A stretch of DNA of 64,000 nt from Lewinellaceae bacterium (GTDB taxonomy: Bacteria; Bacteroidota; Bacteroidia; Chitinophagales; Saprospiraceae), in assembly GCA_020636375.1 (NCBI GenBank), contig JACJXZ010000009.1:338815-402814 (forward strand). Direction: 5' to 3'. The stretch's first letter is position 1. Each line of letters opens with the position of its first letter. The translations under genes and the position numbers were made by a program. Under the pieces are notes generated by a model. The model was given only the letters and a program-made list of their open reading frames with translations, ran no database searches and was not told where the DNA came from. Positions 16,589 through 26,726 of this stretch are shown one piece after another.

Positions 16589-19288
16589 CTACCCCTTCCC
16601 CACATCCACCGCCACTACCTTATACTCCGGGCAATCCGCCTCGCTATCCAGCACGTCGCTGGCCACCTGGTTGATCAGGATTTCCGGGAAATGGAAAGTG
16701 GAGCTGAGCACGCCCGGCTGCACCATATCGCTCACGCGGGCGCGGATGCGGGCGCTGCCGCGCGCAGAGCGCACCAGCACTTCTTCCCCGTCCTGTATGC
16801 CTCGTGCCCGGGCGTCCTCCGGGCTGATCAGCAGCAAGTCTTCGCCCAGGAGGGCCGTATCCCGGGTGCGGCGGGTCATGGAGCCGCTGTTGTAGTGCTC
16901 CAGGGCGCGGTTGGTGGTCAGGATGAAAGGATAATCGTCGGCGTTTTCCCGAACCTCGCGGCTCTCTTCGAAACCGATGAAGCGGAGGCGCCCCTTGCCC
17001 AGCTTGAAGGTTTCGGTATGCAGCACCTGCGTATCCGTGCCGTCTTCCGCTACGGGCCATTGCAGGCCGTTCCTGCCGAGGCGCTCCCAGGTGATGCCTT
17101 TAAAGAACGGCACGATTTGAGCGACCTCTTCCAGCACCACTGCCGGGTCGTAATCCGGCTGCGGGAAGCCCATACGGTTCATCATCTCAGTGACGATCAC
17201 GCCGTCGGGTTTGGTGCCCGGAAGCGGGTCGATGACGCGGTTGACGCGCTGCACCCGGCGCTCCCCGTTGGTGAAGGTGCCCGATTTCTCCAGGAAGGAC
17301 GAAGCCGGCAGGATGACGTCGGCGTAGCCGGCCGTCTCGGAGAAAAAGATTTCCTGCAGGATGAGGAAGTCCAGCTTTTCCAGGGCTTTGCGTACTTTGT
17401 TCGAGTTGGGTTCCGTCTGTACCACATCTTCGCCCATGATCCAGAGGGCCTTGAGCTGGCCCGTTTCGGCGGCCTCCATCATTTTGGGAATGGTATACCC
17501 CGGCCCGCCGGGCAGGGCAGCGCCCCAGGCGGCCTCGTAGACACTGCGCATTATGGGGTCGGCCATGCTGAGGTATCCCGGCCCCAGGTTGGGCTGCACG
17601 CCCATATCGGCGGCGCCCTGAACGTTGTTCTGCCCCCGCAGCGGGTTGACGCCCACCCCCCGCCGGCCGATATTGCCGGTGATCATCGCCAGCCCGGCGA
17701 CCAGCATGACTCCGAAGGTGCCCTGGTAGTGTTCCGTAACGCCCAGCCCATGGAAGCACATGGCCGCCGGCGAAGAGGTGTAGGCCACGGCTGCCTCGCG
17801 CACCAGGGCGCGGCCGACGCCGCATACTTCCTCCATTTTGTCGATATCCAGCGCCAGGATTTGTTGCCGGAACGCCTCGTAGCCTTCCACGCGCCGTTGG
17901 ATGAAGGGCCAGTCTACCAGGCCTTCTTTGACGATGTAGTGCATCATCATATTGAGCAGGGCGACGTTCGTGCCCGGCCGCAGTTGCAGGTGATATGTAG
18001 CGTGGCGGGCCAGTTCCGTCTTCCGGGGGTCGACGACGATCAGCGTCTTGCCTTTCATGGCCTGCTGCTTGATCCGGGCGCCCGTCACCGGGTGGGCGGC
18101 GGTGGGGTTGGCGCCGACCACGAGGATGCAGTCGGTATATTCAAGGTCTTCGATCGAATTGGTAGCGGCGCCCATGCCGAAGGTGCGCTGCATGCCCAGG
18201 GCGGTCGGGGCATGGCAGATGCGGGCGCATCCGTCGATGTTGTTGGTGCCGATGACGGCGCGGATGAACTTCTGCATCAGGTAGTTCTCCTCGTTGGTGC
18301 AGCGGGAGGAGGAGATGCCGGCAATGGCGTCGGGGCCGTGTTCGGCCTTGATGGTGGCCAGGCGTTCGGCGATGTAGTCGTAGGCTTCCTCCCAGCTCAC
18401 TTCCTCGTGCCGGCCATTGCGTTTGATCATGGGGGAGCGCAGGCGGTCGGGGTGGTTGTAAAAGCGGAAGGCGTAGCGCCCTTTGACGCAGGTATGGCCC
18501 TGGTTGGCGGCGGCATCGTAGGGAGCGGAGATGCTCAGGATGGTGCCGTTGCGTTTGGCGACATCCAGGTTGCAGCCTACGCCGCAGTAGGTACATACGG
18601 TGCGCACCGTTTCGGTGGCTCGTTGGGCGGCGGGTTGGAAGATGTCGGTAATGGCAGCGGTGGGGCAGGCCTGTACGCAGGCGCCGCAGGATACGCAGTA
18701 AGAATCGGCAAAGCTGGTATCCAGGCCTTTGACGATGTGGCTGTCGAAGCCGCGGCCGGCCATGCTGAGCACGAATTCTCCCTGCACCTCGTCGCAGGCG
18801 CGGATGCATTTATAGCAGTTGATGCATTTGGCCAGGTCCGACACCAGGTAGGGGTGGCTCTCGTCGCGGGGGCGGGCCAGGTGGTTGGCGCCCGCCGGGT
18901 AGCGCACTTCCCGGACGCCCACCCTGGCGGCTACGGCCTGCAGTTCACAGTGCCCGTTGGCCTCGCAGGTGAGGCAGTTGGGCGGGTGGTCGGTCAGGAC
19001 GAGCTCCAGGATGTTGCGGCGCAGCCGCTGTATGGCTTCTGTGTCGGGAAAGATGCGTTGCCCTTCCGCCACCGGCGTGTGGCAGGCGGCTACCGTTTTC
19101 ATCTGCCCGTTCCCTTCTTTGGCGACTTCCACGCTGCACAGGCGGCAGGAACCGAAGGGTTCCAGGTTGGGAGCATCGCAGAGGGTGGGGACGTAGTCGT
19201 GGCCCAGGTGGCGGCGGATGAAGGACAGGATGGTCTCGCCATCCCGGATTTCATACGCGATATTGTTGATGAAAGCAGACTTTTTCAT
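16589..19288 (-). CDS. fdhF: formate dehydrogenase, molybdopterin-binding alpha subunit
   Basis: An 899-residue cytoplasmic oxidoreductase. An N-terminal [2Fe-2S] ferredoxin-like domain (CDAPNLEPFGSCRLCSVEV, CHTPVAEG) is followed by the NuoG-type Cys region (DHPPNCLTCEANGHCEL), two [4Fe-4S] motifs (CINCYKCIRAC, CVSCGACVQACP), the CTYCGVGCNLDV cluster site and the bis-MGD domains. The catalytic position of FdhF enzymes (Sec or Cys) is read as Cys in NNIDGCARICHAPT, so no selenocysteine is needed. It overlaps the upstream gene by ATGA, giving a two-gene NAD-dependent formate dehydrogenase. No fdhD or cofactor gene is in the window. Confidence 0.92.
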   Translation of the reverse strand: MKKSAFINNIAYEIRDGETILSFIRRHLGHDYVPTLCDAPNLEPFGSCRLCSVEVAKEGNGQMKTVAACHTPVAEGQRIFPDTEAIQRLRRNILELVLTDHPPNCLTCEANGHCELQAVAARVGVREVRYPAGANHLARPRDESHPYLVSDLAKCINCYKCIRACDEVQGEFVLSMAGRGFDSHIVKGLDTSFADSYCVSCGACVQACPTAAITDIFQPAAQRATETVRTVCTYCGVGCNLDVAKRNGTILSISAPYDAAANQGHTCVKGRYAFRFYNHPDRLRSPMIKRNGRHEEVSWEEAYDYIAERLATIKAEHGPDAIAGISSSRCTNEENYLMQKFIRAVIGTNNIDGCARICHAPTALGMQRTFGMGAATNSIEDLEYTDCILVVGANPTAAHPVTGARIKQQAMKGKTLIVVDPRKTELARHATYHLQLRPGTNVALLNMMMHYIVKEGLVDWPFIQRRVEGYEAFRQQILALDIDKMEEVCGVGRALVREAAVAYTSSPAAMCFHGLGVTEHYQGTFGVMLVAGLAMITGNIGRRGVGVNPLRGQNNVQGAADMGVQPNLGPGYLSMADPIMRSVYEAAWGAALPGGPGYTIPKMMEAAETGQLKALWIMGEDVVQTEPNSNKVRKALEKLDFLILQEIFFSETAGYADVILPASSFLEKSGTFTNGERRVQRVNRVIDPLPGTKPDGVIVTEMMNRMGFPQPDYDPAVVLEEVAQIVPFFKGITWERLGRNGLQWPVAEDGTDTQVLHTETFKLGKGRLRFIGFEESREVRENADDYPFILTTNRALEHYNSGSMTRRTRDTALLGEDLLLISPEDARARGIQDGEEVLVRSARGSARIRARVSDMVQPGVLSSTFHFPEILINQVASDVLDSEADCPEYKVVAVDVGKG

Positions 19289-20958
19289 TGGACGGCGGCT
19301 TTTTGTTCGGCGAAATAGGGTTTCAGTTCCTCCCCGAAGTATTGGAGGGCATTGCGCACGGGCAGCGGCATGCCGCCCCCCAGGCCGCAGAGGGAGCCTT
19401 GCTCCAGGGTGTCCAGCAGGTCATCGAACAGGCCCCTGTCGATCCGGTAGCCTTCCGCCTGCGCCTTGCGGAGCATCTCTTCACCCCGTTTCGAGCCCAG
19501 GCGGCAGGGGAAGCATTTTCCGCAGCTTTCGTGGGCAGTGAAGGCGAAGAGGTGCTCCAGGTAAGCGATCATGGGATAGGAGGCCGGAATGCCGACGGCC
19601 GAGGCGTGGCCCAGCAGGAAGCCGTGTTCGGCAAAGGATTCGAAGTCTACCGTCAATTCCGGGATTTTCGGGGCGGGCACGAGCCCGCCCAGCGGGCCGC
19701 CGATATGCAGGGCTTTCACCGGCTTGCGGAAGCCGCCGCCCAGCTCGTCGACGACAGCGGAGAGGGGCGTGCCCATCGGCACTTCGTACACGCCCGGCCG
19801 GCGGAACGCGCTGTCGAGCGACAACAGCTTGGTGCCGGCAGACTGCTCGGTGCCGATGGAGGCGAATGCCTCACCCCCTTTTTCGAGGATATAGAACAGG
19901 TTGGCCAGGGTCTCTACGTTGTTCACCAGGGTTGGCTTGCCGAAGAGGCCCTCCCGGGCGGGGAAGGGCGGGCGCACCCGCACTTCTGGCCGCTGCCCTT
20001 CGATAGAGGCCAGCAGGGCCGTCTCTTCCCCGCAGATGTAAGCGCCGCGGGCTTTAATGATTTTGAAGTCAAAGGAAAAGCCGGAATGCATAATGTCCTC
20101 CCCCGCCAGGCCGGCGGCCTGGAGCGTCCCGATGGCCTGGCTGATTGCCGTGACGGACTCCGGGTACTCCGCCCGGATGTACAGTATCCCCGTTTCCGCC
20201 CCGACGGCGTAACCGGCGATCAACATCCCCAGGAGGACGGGCAGCGGCCGTTCTTCCAGCAGGTAACGGTCGGAATAGGAGCCGGGGTCGCCCTCGTCGG
20301 CATTGCAGACGATGAATTTCTGTCCAGCGGGCGCTTCCCGGCAGGCTTGCATTTTGACGGCTATCGGAAAACCGGCACCGCCCCGGCCCCGCAGGCGGGA
20401 GCGTTCGACGGCGGCAATGACATCCTCCGGCTGTCCTTTCAGCATCCGGCCGATGGCATAACGGCAGCCCTCGATGGCAGGCATGGCTGCCGTGAGCAGG
20501 GGGCGGCCCAGGGACTGTACCGCGTAGCGGTCCCGCCCGTTTTGATGGCCCTGCTTTTCAATGCGCTCCCACTGCCCGATGGCCGGGCCGGAATAGTTGC
20601 GCCCCCGGTACTGGAAGGCCGCATTTTCATGGCAGCGGCCCAGGCAGCACATCTCGCCGATCTCTTCTTCTTTGAAATGCCGGAGCAGTTCTGTCTTCAG
20701 GCCGTCTTGTGTGCCGGCCAAACGGCAGGCCGTGCCGTTGCACACATACACCTGCTTGCCTTTGTTTTCCGGGCGGGTAAAATCGTAGAAAGAGGCCGTG
20801 CCATAGAGGCTGGCGGGGCCCATCAGGAATTCTTCGGCCAGTTGGCGGAGTTCTTCCCGGGTGGGGGTGCCCTCCTTCTCTGATAGTTCCCCAAGGCGTT
20901 CAAACAGGTTGTCCGACAAGCCTTTCCGGCTGGAAAGAGAGGTTAGGTTTCTGGACAT
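19285..20958 (-). CDS. formate dehydrogenase beta subunit, fused NuoE/NuoF-like (NADH-oxidising module)
   Basis: A 557-residue flavoprotein. Residues 1 to about 140 are a thioredoxin-like [2Fe-2S] NuoE domain (GTASFYDFT, CNGTACRLAG, CCLGRCHENAA). The rest is NuoF-like: GRGGAGFPIAVKM, CNADEGDPGSYSDR (FMN/NADH site), ICGEETALLASIEGQRPEVR and the [4Fe-4S] motif SCGKCFPCRLG. It passes electrons between formate oxidation and NAD. The ATG at 20958 (MSRNLTSL) is chosen over longer in-frame extensions that lack similarity. The stop overlaps the alpha-subunit start by four bases, implying translational coupling. Confidence 0.92.
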   Translation of the reverse strand: MSRNLTSLSSRKGLSDNLFERLGELSEKEGTPTREELRQLAEEFLMGPASLYGTASFYDFTRPENKGKQVYVCNGTACRLAGTQDGLKTELLRHFKEEEIGEMCCLGRCHENAAFQYRGRNYSGPAIGQWERIEKQGHQNGRDRYAVQSLGRPLLTAAMPAIEGCRYAIGRMLKGQPEDVIAAVERSRLRGRGGAGFPIAVKMQACREAPAGQKFIVCNADEGDPGSYSDRYLLEERPLPVLLGMLIAGYAVGAETGILYIRAEYPESVTAISQAIGTLQAAGLAGEDIMHSGFSFDFKIIKARGAYICGEETALLASIEGQRPEVRVRPPFPAREGLFGKPTLVNNVETLANLFYILEKGGEAFASIGTEQSAGTKLLSLDSAFRRPGVYEVPMGTPLSAVVDELGGGFRKPVKALHIGGPLGGLVPAPKIPELTVDFESFAEHGFLLGHASAVGIPASYPMIAYLEHLFAFTAHESCGKCFPCRLGSKRGEEMLRKAQAEGYRIDRGLFDDLLDTLEQGSLCGLGGGMPLPVRNALQYFGEELKPYFAEQKAAVQ

Positions 20959-21416
20959 GGTGGTTGAGGTTTGGTTAGGGGGGCGGAAGTTCGTGCATTG
21001 GTACGCCGTCGCTCCGCGCCGGCCATTAATGTTTAAAGATCTGTTATTTTTGTTGCAGTAGGGTTGACGATTGTCATTGGAAGAGGCTGAGATTTTTTGG
21101 AGGCGGTTTTCACCAGGAGAGGAGGAGGTCCCATTCCAATATCCGGTTATTGGCCTCCAGGCGGAAGGCCAGGGCATGAATGGGATAAACTACAAGCATT
21201 CCTTCGCCCGATTACGAAACCACTTTCACCGACCCGGCGCCGGGCAATTGTCTGGAGAAATCGAAGTGGGCAGCGCCAATTTCACCTTTGCAACCCATGG
21301 GCTGGAGCAGGGCAGTTACTGCCGGATAATGGAAGTGAACGGTTTGTGGCTAAGTGAGAAATTGATTGTTATCAAATAGAAATCCTTGTTTTTTTTACAA
21401 TCCAAAGATCAAAACC
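20959..21416. other. intergenic region containing a T9SS tail remnant
   Basis: 458 bases between the divergent formate dehydrogenase operon and the T9SS cargo gene. It presumably holds both promoters; the only coding trace is the T9SS-like tail listed separately. Confidence 0.4.
21170..21379 (+). pseudogene. remnant of a T9SS type A C-terminal sorting domain
   Basis: The open frame reads FHRPGAGQLSGEIEVGSANF, THGLEQGSYCRIMEVNGLWL and SEKLIVIK before its stop. This is the usual pattern of the last beta-strands of a T9SS sorting domain (G-L-x-x-G-x-Y then K-I/V-V-I-K). No cargo domain is attached, so it looks like the 3' end of a lost gene. Low certainty. Confidence 0.35.
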
Positions 21417-22304
21417 ATGAGACAGCTCTTTTTATTGCTCCTGACTTTTTATGGCATTGCCGTGCACTGTTTTTCACAATCACAGGAATGGGCACCAATC
21501 GGAGCGGTCTGGCATTTTCAGGAAGATGATTGGCTTTCTTCTGAGTATTCTTCTTATGTGACGATTACGGTAGTTGGCGACACCCTCATCCATGGCAAGC
21601 CGTGCCGCATCATGAAAAAAAGCGGCCGGAATTGTGCAGACCGTGAATTGGAGGACTACACTTATTACGAGGAAGGAGTCGTATACTGGTACAACAAATA
21701 TGTCGATCAATTTACTGTTCTGTACGATTTCAACGCTCAGGCCGGCGACCAATGGGAAATATTGATGGAAGACTGTTCCGCCCAGGTTTCAGTAGTTTCT
21801 ACCGACACCGAAGTAATTAACGGAGAGGTGCTGAAGGTTTTGAATATGAGCTTTGACGGCCCTTTGGGCGGCAAAATTACAGAGCGGCTTGGCCATCAGC
21901 CCTATTTGTTCCCAAGGATACGGCTCAGCGGATGGTGCCATATCATTTGCGATGGCAGGTATTCCAATGGACTGCGCTGCTACCAGGACGCGCAATTGGG
22001 GCTGTATGAAACCGGCCTGGCTGAAAATTGTGAAACAGTTATTTCTTCCATTGAAAAAGGTATCCCACAACAAGAACTTTTGGTTTATCCTAATCCTGCC
22101 TCCGATTGGATTGAAGTCAAGTTTTCTCCTTTTCACCCGGGAGAGCTTTCCATCTTTGATTATAAAGGAAACCTCGTTAAACAATTTTCTTTGAATTCGG
22201 CCGGCCAGGCTATTGATATTTTTTCATTGTCCCCCGGATATTATTTCCTGAGGTTACTGGCAGGTAATGAAAGCCCCCTACTGAAAAAACTATTTATCTA
22301 TTAA
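21417..22304 (+). CDS. T9SS type A sorting domain-containing secreted protein
   Basis: A 295-residue exported protein. Signal peptide to about residue 22 (FYGIAVHCFSQ), a cargo region of unknown type with several Cys residues (about 30-210), and a C-terminal T9SS domain of about 75 residues beginning LLVYPNPASDWIEVKFS and ending YYFLRLLAGNESPLLKKLFIY. The protein should cross the outer membrane through the type IX system and be attached or released. I do not recognise an enzymatic domain. Confidence 0.78.
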   Translation: MRQLFLLLLTFYGIAVHCFSQSQEWAPIGAVWHFQEDDWLSSEYSSYVTITVVGDTLIHGKPCRIMKKSGRNCADRELEDYTYYEEGVVYWYNKYVDQFTVLYDFNAQAGDQWEILMEDCSAQVSVVSTDTEVINGEVLKVLNMSFDGPLGGKITERLGHQPYLFPRIRLSGWCHIICDGRYSNGLRCYQDAQLGLYETGLAENCETVISSIEKGIPQQELLVYPNPASDWIEVKFSPFHPGELSIFDYKGNLVKQFSLNSAGQAIDIFSLSPGYYFLRLLAGNESPLLKKLFIY

Positions 22305-22533
22305 GAACAAAAATCGCCGCACTAAATTTTGCTCATGTCGGCGGGCTTTGTGCCAAGGCCATCCTTTAACTCCCATCAGGATTGGGGCAATACCCTGAGA
22401 AAAATCAACGGAAAAGATGATCCTGCTCATTGCCAGAAAGGCGTTTTTTCCCCTCAATTGCATTATCTCTTCGCAGAAGCAAACCCGCTGGTTCACGTGT
22501 GTTGATCCCAGTCCTTTCCTCTTTTCAAATCAT

Positions 22534-22746
22534 TCATTTTTGAAGGGAAAAACTGACCTGGGAAAACAAAACGGCAGCCACTACGGCAATAACCAGCGCT
22601 ATGCCGACTTTGCAGTACACAGTACAGTAAAATAAGGGCCCCGCGCCGGCGATACTGGCGATGATGCCAATTACCGCCATTAGGACGTAAACGGCAAAAA
22701 TCGCCGCCGGCAGGAATAATCCGGTTCGCCACAAAAAGTTTTTCAT
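22534..22746 (-). CDS. small two-helix membrane protein
   Basis: A 70-residue protein with two hydrophobic segments (about residues 8-33 and 42-62: LPAAIFAVYVLMAVIGIIAS and YCKVGIALVIAVVAAVLFSQ) and very short loops. No family is recognised. It is divergent from the Crp/Fnr gene 137 bases away, so a regulatory link is possible. Hydrophobic composition and an ATG start support it as a real gene. Confidence 0.5.
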   Translation of the reverse strand: MKNFLWRTGLFLPAAIFAVYVLMAVIGIIASIAGAGPLFYCTVYCKVGIALVIAVVAAVLFSQVSFSLQK

Positions 22747-22883
22747 CGTGATGGATTTTCATTAAACCATCTGATTTTCAACAATAAGGTATAAAATTCA
22801 GGCTGGAAAACTCAGAAAACAGCCCTGCTATTCCTCACTGCCAGCTGTGAGATTGGTCACAATAAAATATGAAAGGAGCCTCC

Positions 22884-23573
22884 ATGGAAATCGACGTATT
22901 AAAATGTAAAAACTGCCCGGTAAAATCCTGCGCAGCTTCCGTCCTGGAAGACTACGAACTGGAGCTGATGTCCGAAAACGTGTCCGAAGCTTATTTCGGG
23001 AAAGGAGAGTCTCTTTTCAGGGAGAAGATCCTCAACAGCCACATTACCTATATTCAAACCGGCCTGGTCAAGATTCACGTAAGTGCCACGGAAGGCAAGG
23101 ATTATATCCTGAAACTGGTGAAAGCTCCCGCTTATCTCGGCCTGTCGACCATTTTTGGCGACCGGGTCAACAATTTCTCGGCTACGGCTCTGGCCCCCAC
23201 TACTGCCTGCTACATCGACATCGACACTTTCAAAGGACTAATCCACAAAAACGGCAAATTTGCCTTCCAGATCATCTCCGATATCTGCCGCAACGAACTG
23301 CTGGACTACAAGCGCTTCGCCCTTCAGAGCCACAAGCAAACCCCGGGGCGGATCGCCGGCGTCATCCTGTACTTTGCCGAGAAAGTTTATCAAAGCGATT
23401 GCTTCGAGTTGCCCCTTTCCCGCAATGAAATAGCCGAACTGATCGGCATCTCCCGCGAGAGCGTCACCCGCGCGCTGATGACTTTAAAAAAGGATGGGGT
23501 CATTGACATCGACAAGCACCATGTCCGCATCATCAATATGGAAAGCCTGCGCAAGATCGACCGGGCGGGGTAG
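22884..23573 (+). CDS. Crp/Fnr family transcriptional regulator
   Basis: A 229-residue regulator: cyclic-nucleotide-binding-like beta-barrel (FGKGESLFREKILNSHITYIQTGLVKIH, about residues 35-125), dimer helix, and a C-terminal winged helix with the recognition helix LPLSRNEIAELIGISRESVTRALMTLKKDG. Three Cys residues at the N-terminus (C8, C11, C16 in KCKNCPVKSC) recall the Fe-S ligands of FNR, so oxygen or redox sensing is a reasonable inference. The start at 22884 is favoured by the upstream AAGGAG; an ATG 15 bases upstream is in frame. Confidence 0.88.
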   Translation: MEIDVLKCKNCPVKSCAASVLEDYELELMSENVSEAYFGKGESLFREKILNSHITYIQTGLVKIHVSATEGKDYILKLVKAPAYLGLSTIFGDRVNNFSATALAPTTACYIDIDTFKGLIHKNGKFAFQIISDICRNELLDYKRFALQSHKQTPGRIAGVILYFAEKVYQSDCFELPLSRNEIAELIGISRESVTRALMTLKKDGVIDIDKHHVRIINMESLRKIDRAG

Positions 23574-23669
23574 GGGGGAGGGGTGGAGTGGGAGAGTGGG
23601 GAGAGGGGGAGAGGGGGAGAGGGGGAGAGGGGGAGAATGGGAGAGTGGGGGAGGGGGGGAGAGAGGGAC
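23574..23669. repeat. purine-rich low-complexity tract (GGGAGA repeats)
   Basis: About 95 bases made almost only of G and A on the plus strand, built from repeats of ggggagag. It fills the gap between the convergent Crp/Fnr and MATE genes. Such tracts mutate by slippage and also challenge sequencing. Confidence 0.7.
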
Positions 23670-23694
23670 AGGACAACACGTTGCTCAGTGCTTG

Positions 23695-25010
23695 GTGAGC
23701 CGGTGGAAACGGAAGCTCAGCAGGGCGGCGCTGGCACTGGATACCGCACACGAAGCCCGTCCAGATGCCGGCTATATCCCAGCCTGCCTTAAATGCCAGG
23801 GCATAGCCCGCCGGAATGCCGATGCCCCAGTATACCAGGGCTACAAAGGCGGTGGGGATGCGCACATCCTGGATGCCGCGCAGCAGCCCGACCCCGATTA
23901 CCTGCACGGAATCCGAAATTTGAAATACCGCTGCAAAAAGCATTAGCATTACCGCAAATTCCAGGACGGGCGCTTCGTCGTTGAACAACAGGGGCAGATG
24001 ATGGCGGTAAGCGATGAAGGCCAAGGCGCAGGTTAAACCATAAGCGACGACAGTATGGCTATGGTGGTCGTGCCGATGTGCCTACTATGCTTCCAGTTTG
24101 CCGCGCCCGTGGGCAAAAGTACCACCGGATGCTGCCGGCGGCGCTGATGCCCAGGGATACCATAAACGTGATGGACGCGTAGCCCAGGGCGATCTGGTGG
24201 GCTAGCCTGCTGGATGTATCCCAGCCAGCCTTACCATGATGCCGGAGAGCGCGAAAGATACCGACTCCATGCCGTACGCAGGCTGGAAGGAACGCCGATG
24301 CGGATGACGTCGCGCATGCGGTCCGCCCGGAATCGCAGTTGTTCCCTCAAATGCTGCCGATAAGGCGCAAAATCCCTGCCTCTGAAAATGAGAAGGGCGA
24401 TGCCGATCATGATCACTACCCTCGACACCAGCGTTCCTACCCCTGCTCCTTCCAGTTCCATGCGGGGGCACCCCACTTTCCGAAGATGAAGGCGTAGTTG
24501 ACCAGCACGTTGATGGGGATCGACAGCAGGCCAGGTACATGGGCAGTCGCGTTTTGCCCAGGTACCGTCGGCAAACTGCTTCATCGCCATGAACAGGGAC
24601 ATGGGGACCATGCCCCATACCATCCATTTCAGATACGGTACCGGAAAGGTCGGCAACGATGCGGTCCTGCCCCATATGATAAACGATGCCCTCGCCCAGG
24701 TGCAGAGCCAGCGCCATGGCAAGGGAAGCCAGCCCCACGATCCACATGCCGTTGTAGAGGATGCGCAGGGGCTTGTCGGTATCGCCTTCGCCCAGGGCGT
24801 TGGTACCAGAGGGAGATACCATCGTCAGCCCGATGCCGAGGATGAGGGGTAAGGTGATGATGTTATTGACAAACGAAGCGGCTACCAGCTGGCTGCTGTG
24901 GATGGCACCCACCATGGCGCTGTCGATGACGCCGAGCACCATCTGGGAGAGGTTGCCCAGGATGATCAGTACCAGCCCAGTTTTAAGGTTTGCCGGATTT
25001 CGTCCCACAT
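23695..25010 (-). pseudogene. MATE family efflux transporter, frameshifted
   Basis: Reading across frames gives a MATE multidrug/sodium antiporter of about 435 residues. It starts at the ATG at 25010 (MWDEIRQTLKL), then LILGNLSQMVLGVIDSAMVG, LPLILGIGLTMVSPS, LKWMVWGMVPMSLFMAMKQFADG, IALGYASITFMVSLGISAAGS and, at the end, LLRGIQDVRIPTAFVALVYWG and AALLSFRFHRLTKH (stop at 23695). At least five indels are needed. One is at 24561, where GGTACC must be GGCC to restore FADGLGKTRLPMYL. The breaks are more likely sequence errors than decay, because the conserved blocks are otherwise undamaged. Confidence 0.75.
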
Positions 25011-25193
25011 CGGTCAGGTTGTTTAATGTGAGTTCGGGATCAGTAGCCTATTTATTTCCAAACCCCCAAACCCCTTAATTTGAAAGATACCGCAAGTTAG
25101 TACAAAAGCAGGAGGGAGGCGAATTTTTCTGGAAGATCGGCGGTTTCTAAAATGCATTGCAACATGATCATCTTCATCAAAAACAGAAAGCCT

Positions 25194-26651
25194 ATGATCT
25201 CCTCCAAAACCCCACCCTCTTCCAAAACAAAGCCTTCATCAACGGCGGCTGGTGATGCCGAAAACGGCAAAACCTACCCCATCCTGAACCCCGCCAACGG
25301 CGCCCTCATCACTGAGGTGCCCGACATGGGCGCCATCGAAACCAAACGCGCCATCGAAGCCGCCAACGCCGCCCTGCCGGAATGGAATACCAAAACAGCC
25401 GGCGAACGCGCCGCCATCCTCCGCCGCTGGTACGAGCTGCAAATGGCTAATGTGGATGACCTCACCTGATCCTCACCACCGAGCAGGGCAAGCCGCTGGC
25501 GGAAGCCAAAGGGAGATCAAATACGGGGCTTCCTTCGTAGAGTGGTTTGCCGAAGAGTACCAAACGGTACTACGGCGACGTCATCCCAATACCACGGTAC
25601 CGACAAGCGCATCGTGGTGATCAAACAGCCTATTGGCGTGGTGGCAGCCATCACGCCCTGGAACTTCCCCAACGCCATGATCACCCGCAAGGTGGCACCC
25701 GCCCTGGCGGCGGGCTGTACCGTGGTGGTGAAACCGGCGCAGGATACGCCCCTCTCTGCCCTCGCCCCTTACCGAACTGGCGAGCCAGGCGGGCTTTCCG
25801 CCCGGGGTTTTCAACGTCATCACTACCAACTCCCCGGCAGAGGTGGGCGGAGAGCTGACCGCCAACCCCATCGTCCGCAAGCTTTCCTTTACCGGATCCA
25901 CCAGGGTCGGCAAGCTGCTGATGGAGCAGTGCGCCGGCACGGTCAAAAGGTCGGGCTGGAGCTGGGCGGCAACGCCCCTTCATCGTCTTCGACGACGCCG
26001 ACATCGACGCCGCCGTGGAGGGCGCCATCGCTTCCAAGTACCGCAATGCCGGGCAGACCTGCGTCTGCGCTAACCGGCTCTATGCCCAGGACACTATCTA
26101 CGACGAGTTCGTGGAGAAACTCGCCAAAAAGTCAAAGAACAGAAGGTGGGGTACCAGGTGTGGAGGAGGGCGTCGTCATCGGCCCGCTCATCAACCAGGC
26201 GGGGCTGGAAAAGGTGGAAACGCTGGTGGCGGACGCCGTCGAAAAGGGCGCCTCCGTCGTCACCGGCGGTACCGGCGGCACGAGTTGGGCGGCACCTTCT
26301 ACGAACCCACCGTGCTGGTACCAACGTCAACGCCGGCATGCGGGTGACGAACGAAGAAATCTTCGGTACGGTCGCTCCGGTCTACCGCTTCCAGGACGAA
26401 CTGGAAGTGGTCGCCGCCGCCAATGCTACCCAGTATACCTGGCTGCCTACTTCTACTACCGGGACGTAGGTACCGGGTATGGCGCGTGGTGAAGCCCTGG
26501 AATACGGCATGGTCGGCATCAATACCGGCATGATCTCCACGGCGGTGGCGCCCTTCGGCGGGTGAAGGAGAGCGGCATCTACCGCGAGGGCTCCAAATAC
26601 GGGCTGGAGGAGTTTATGGAGGTGAAGTACCTGTGTTTTGGGGGTATTTGA
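25194..26651 (+). pseudogene. gabD: succinate-semialdehyde dehydrogenase (NAD(P)), frameshifted
   Basis: Joined frames give an aldehyde dehydrogenase of about 480 residues that oxidises succinate semialdehyde to succinate. The blocks seen are AFINGGW, PWNFPNAMITRKVAPALAAG, FTGSTRVGKLLMEQ, LELGGNAP with the catalytic Glu, DADIDAAVEGAIASKYRNAG, QTCVCANRLY with the catalytic Cys, TNEEIFGTVAPVYRF and FGGVKESGIYREGSKYGLEE. The FIVFDDADID and QTCVCANRLY wording is typical of GabD. At least eight small indels occur; four of them read GTACC where GCC is needed (25556, 25596, 26317, 26469). The start is uncertain because the first 20 residues lie in another frame than the ATG at 25194. Confidence 0.75.
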
Positions 26652-26726
26652 GGCGTTGTTCAGAATTCGCTGTTCGTTGTTCGCAAATCATCAAGCCATC
26701 CAACAATTGCCCTGAAAACTGCCCCC

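Noticed and set aside
16346..19318. A 990-codon open frame on the plus strand opposite the formate dehydrogenase gene
   Set aside because: It mirrors the GC-rich codon pattern of the real gene, has no family motifs, and the minus strand reads a complete formate dehydrogenase.
19285..21177. A 630-residue version of the NuoE/NuoF-like subunit
   Set aside because: The first 73 residues have no similarity; the ATG at 20958 matches the natural start.
23574..23669. Extended Crp/Fnr or MATE C-termini through the GA-rich tract
   Set aside because: The tract codes for low-complexity sequence in all frames; both proteins have natural ends outside it.
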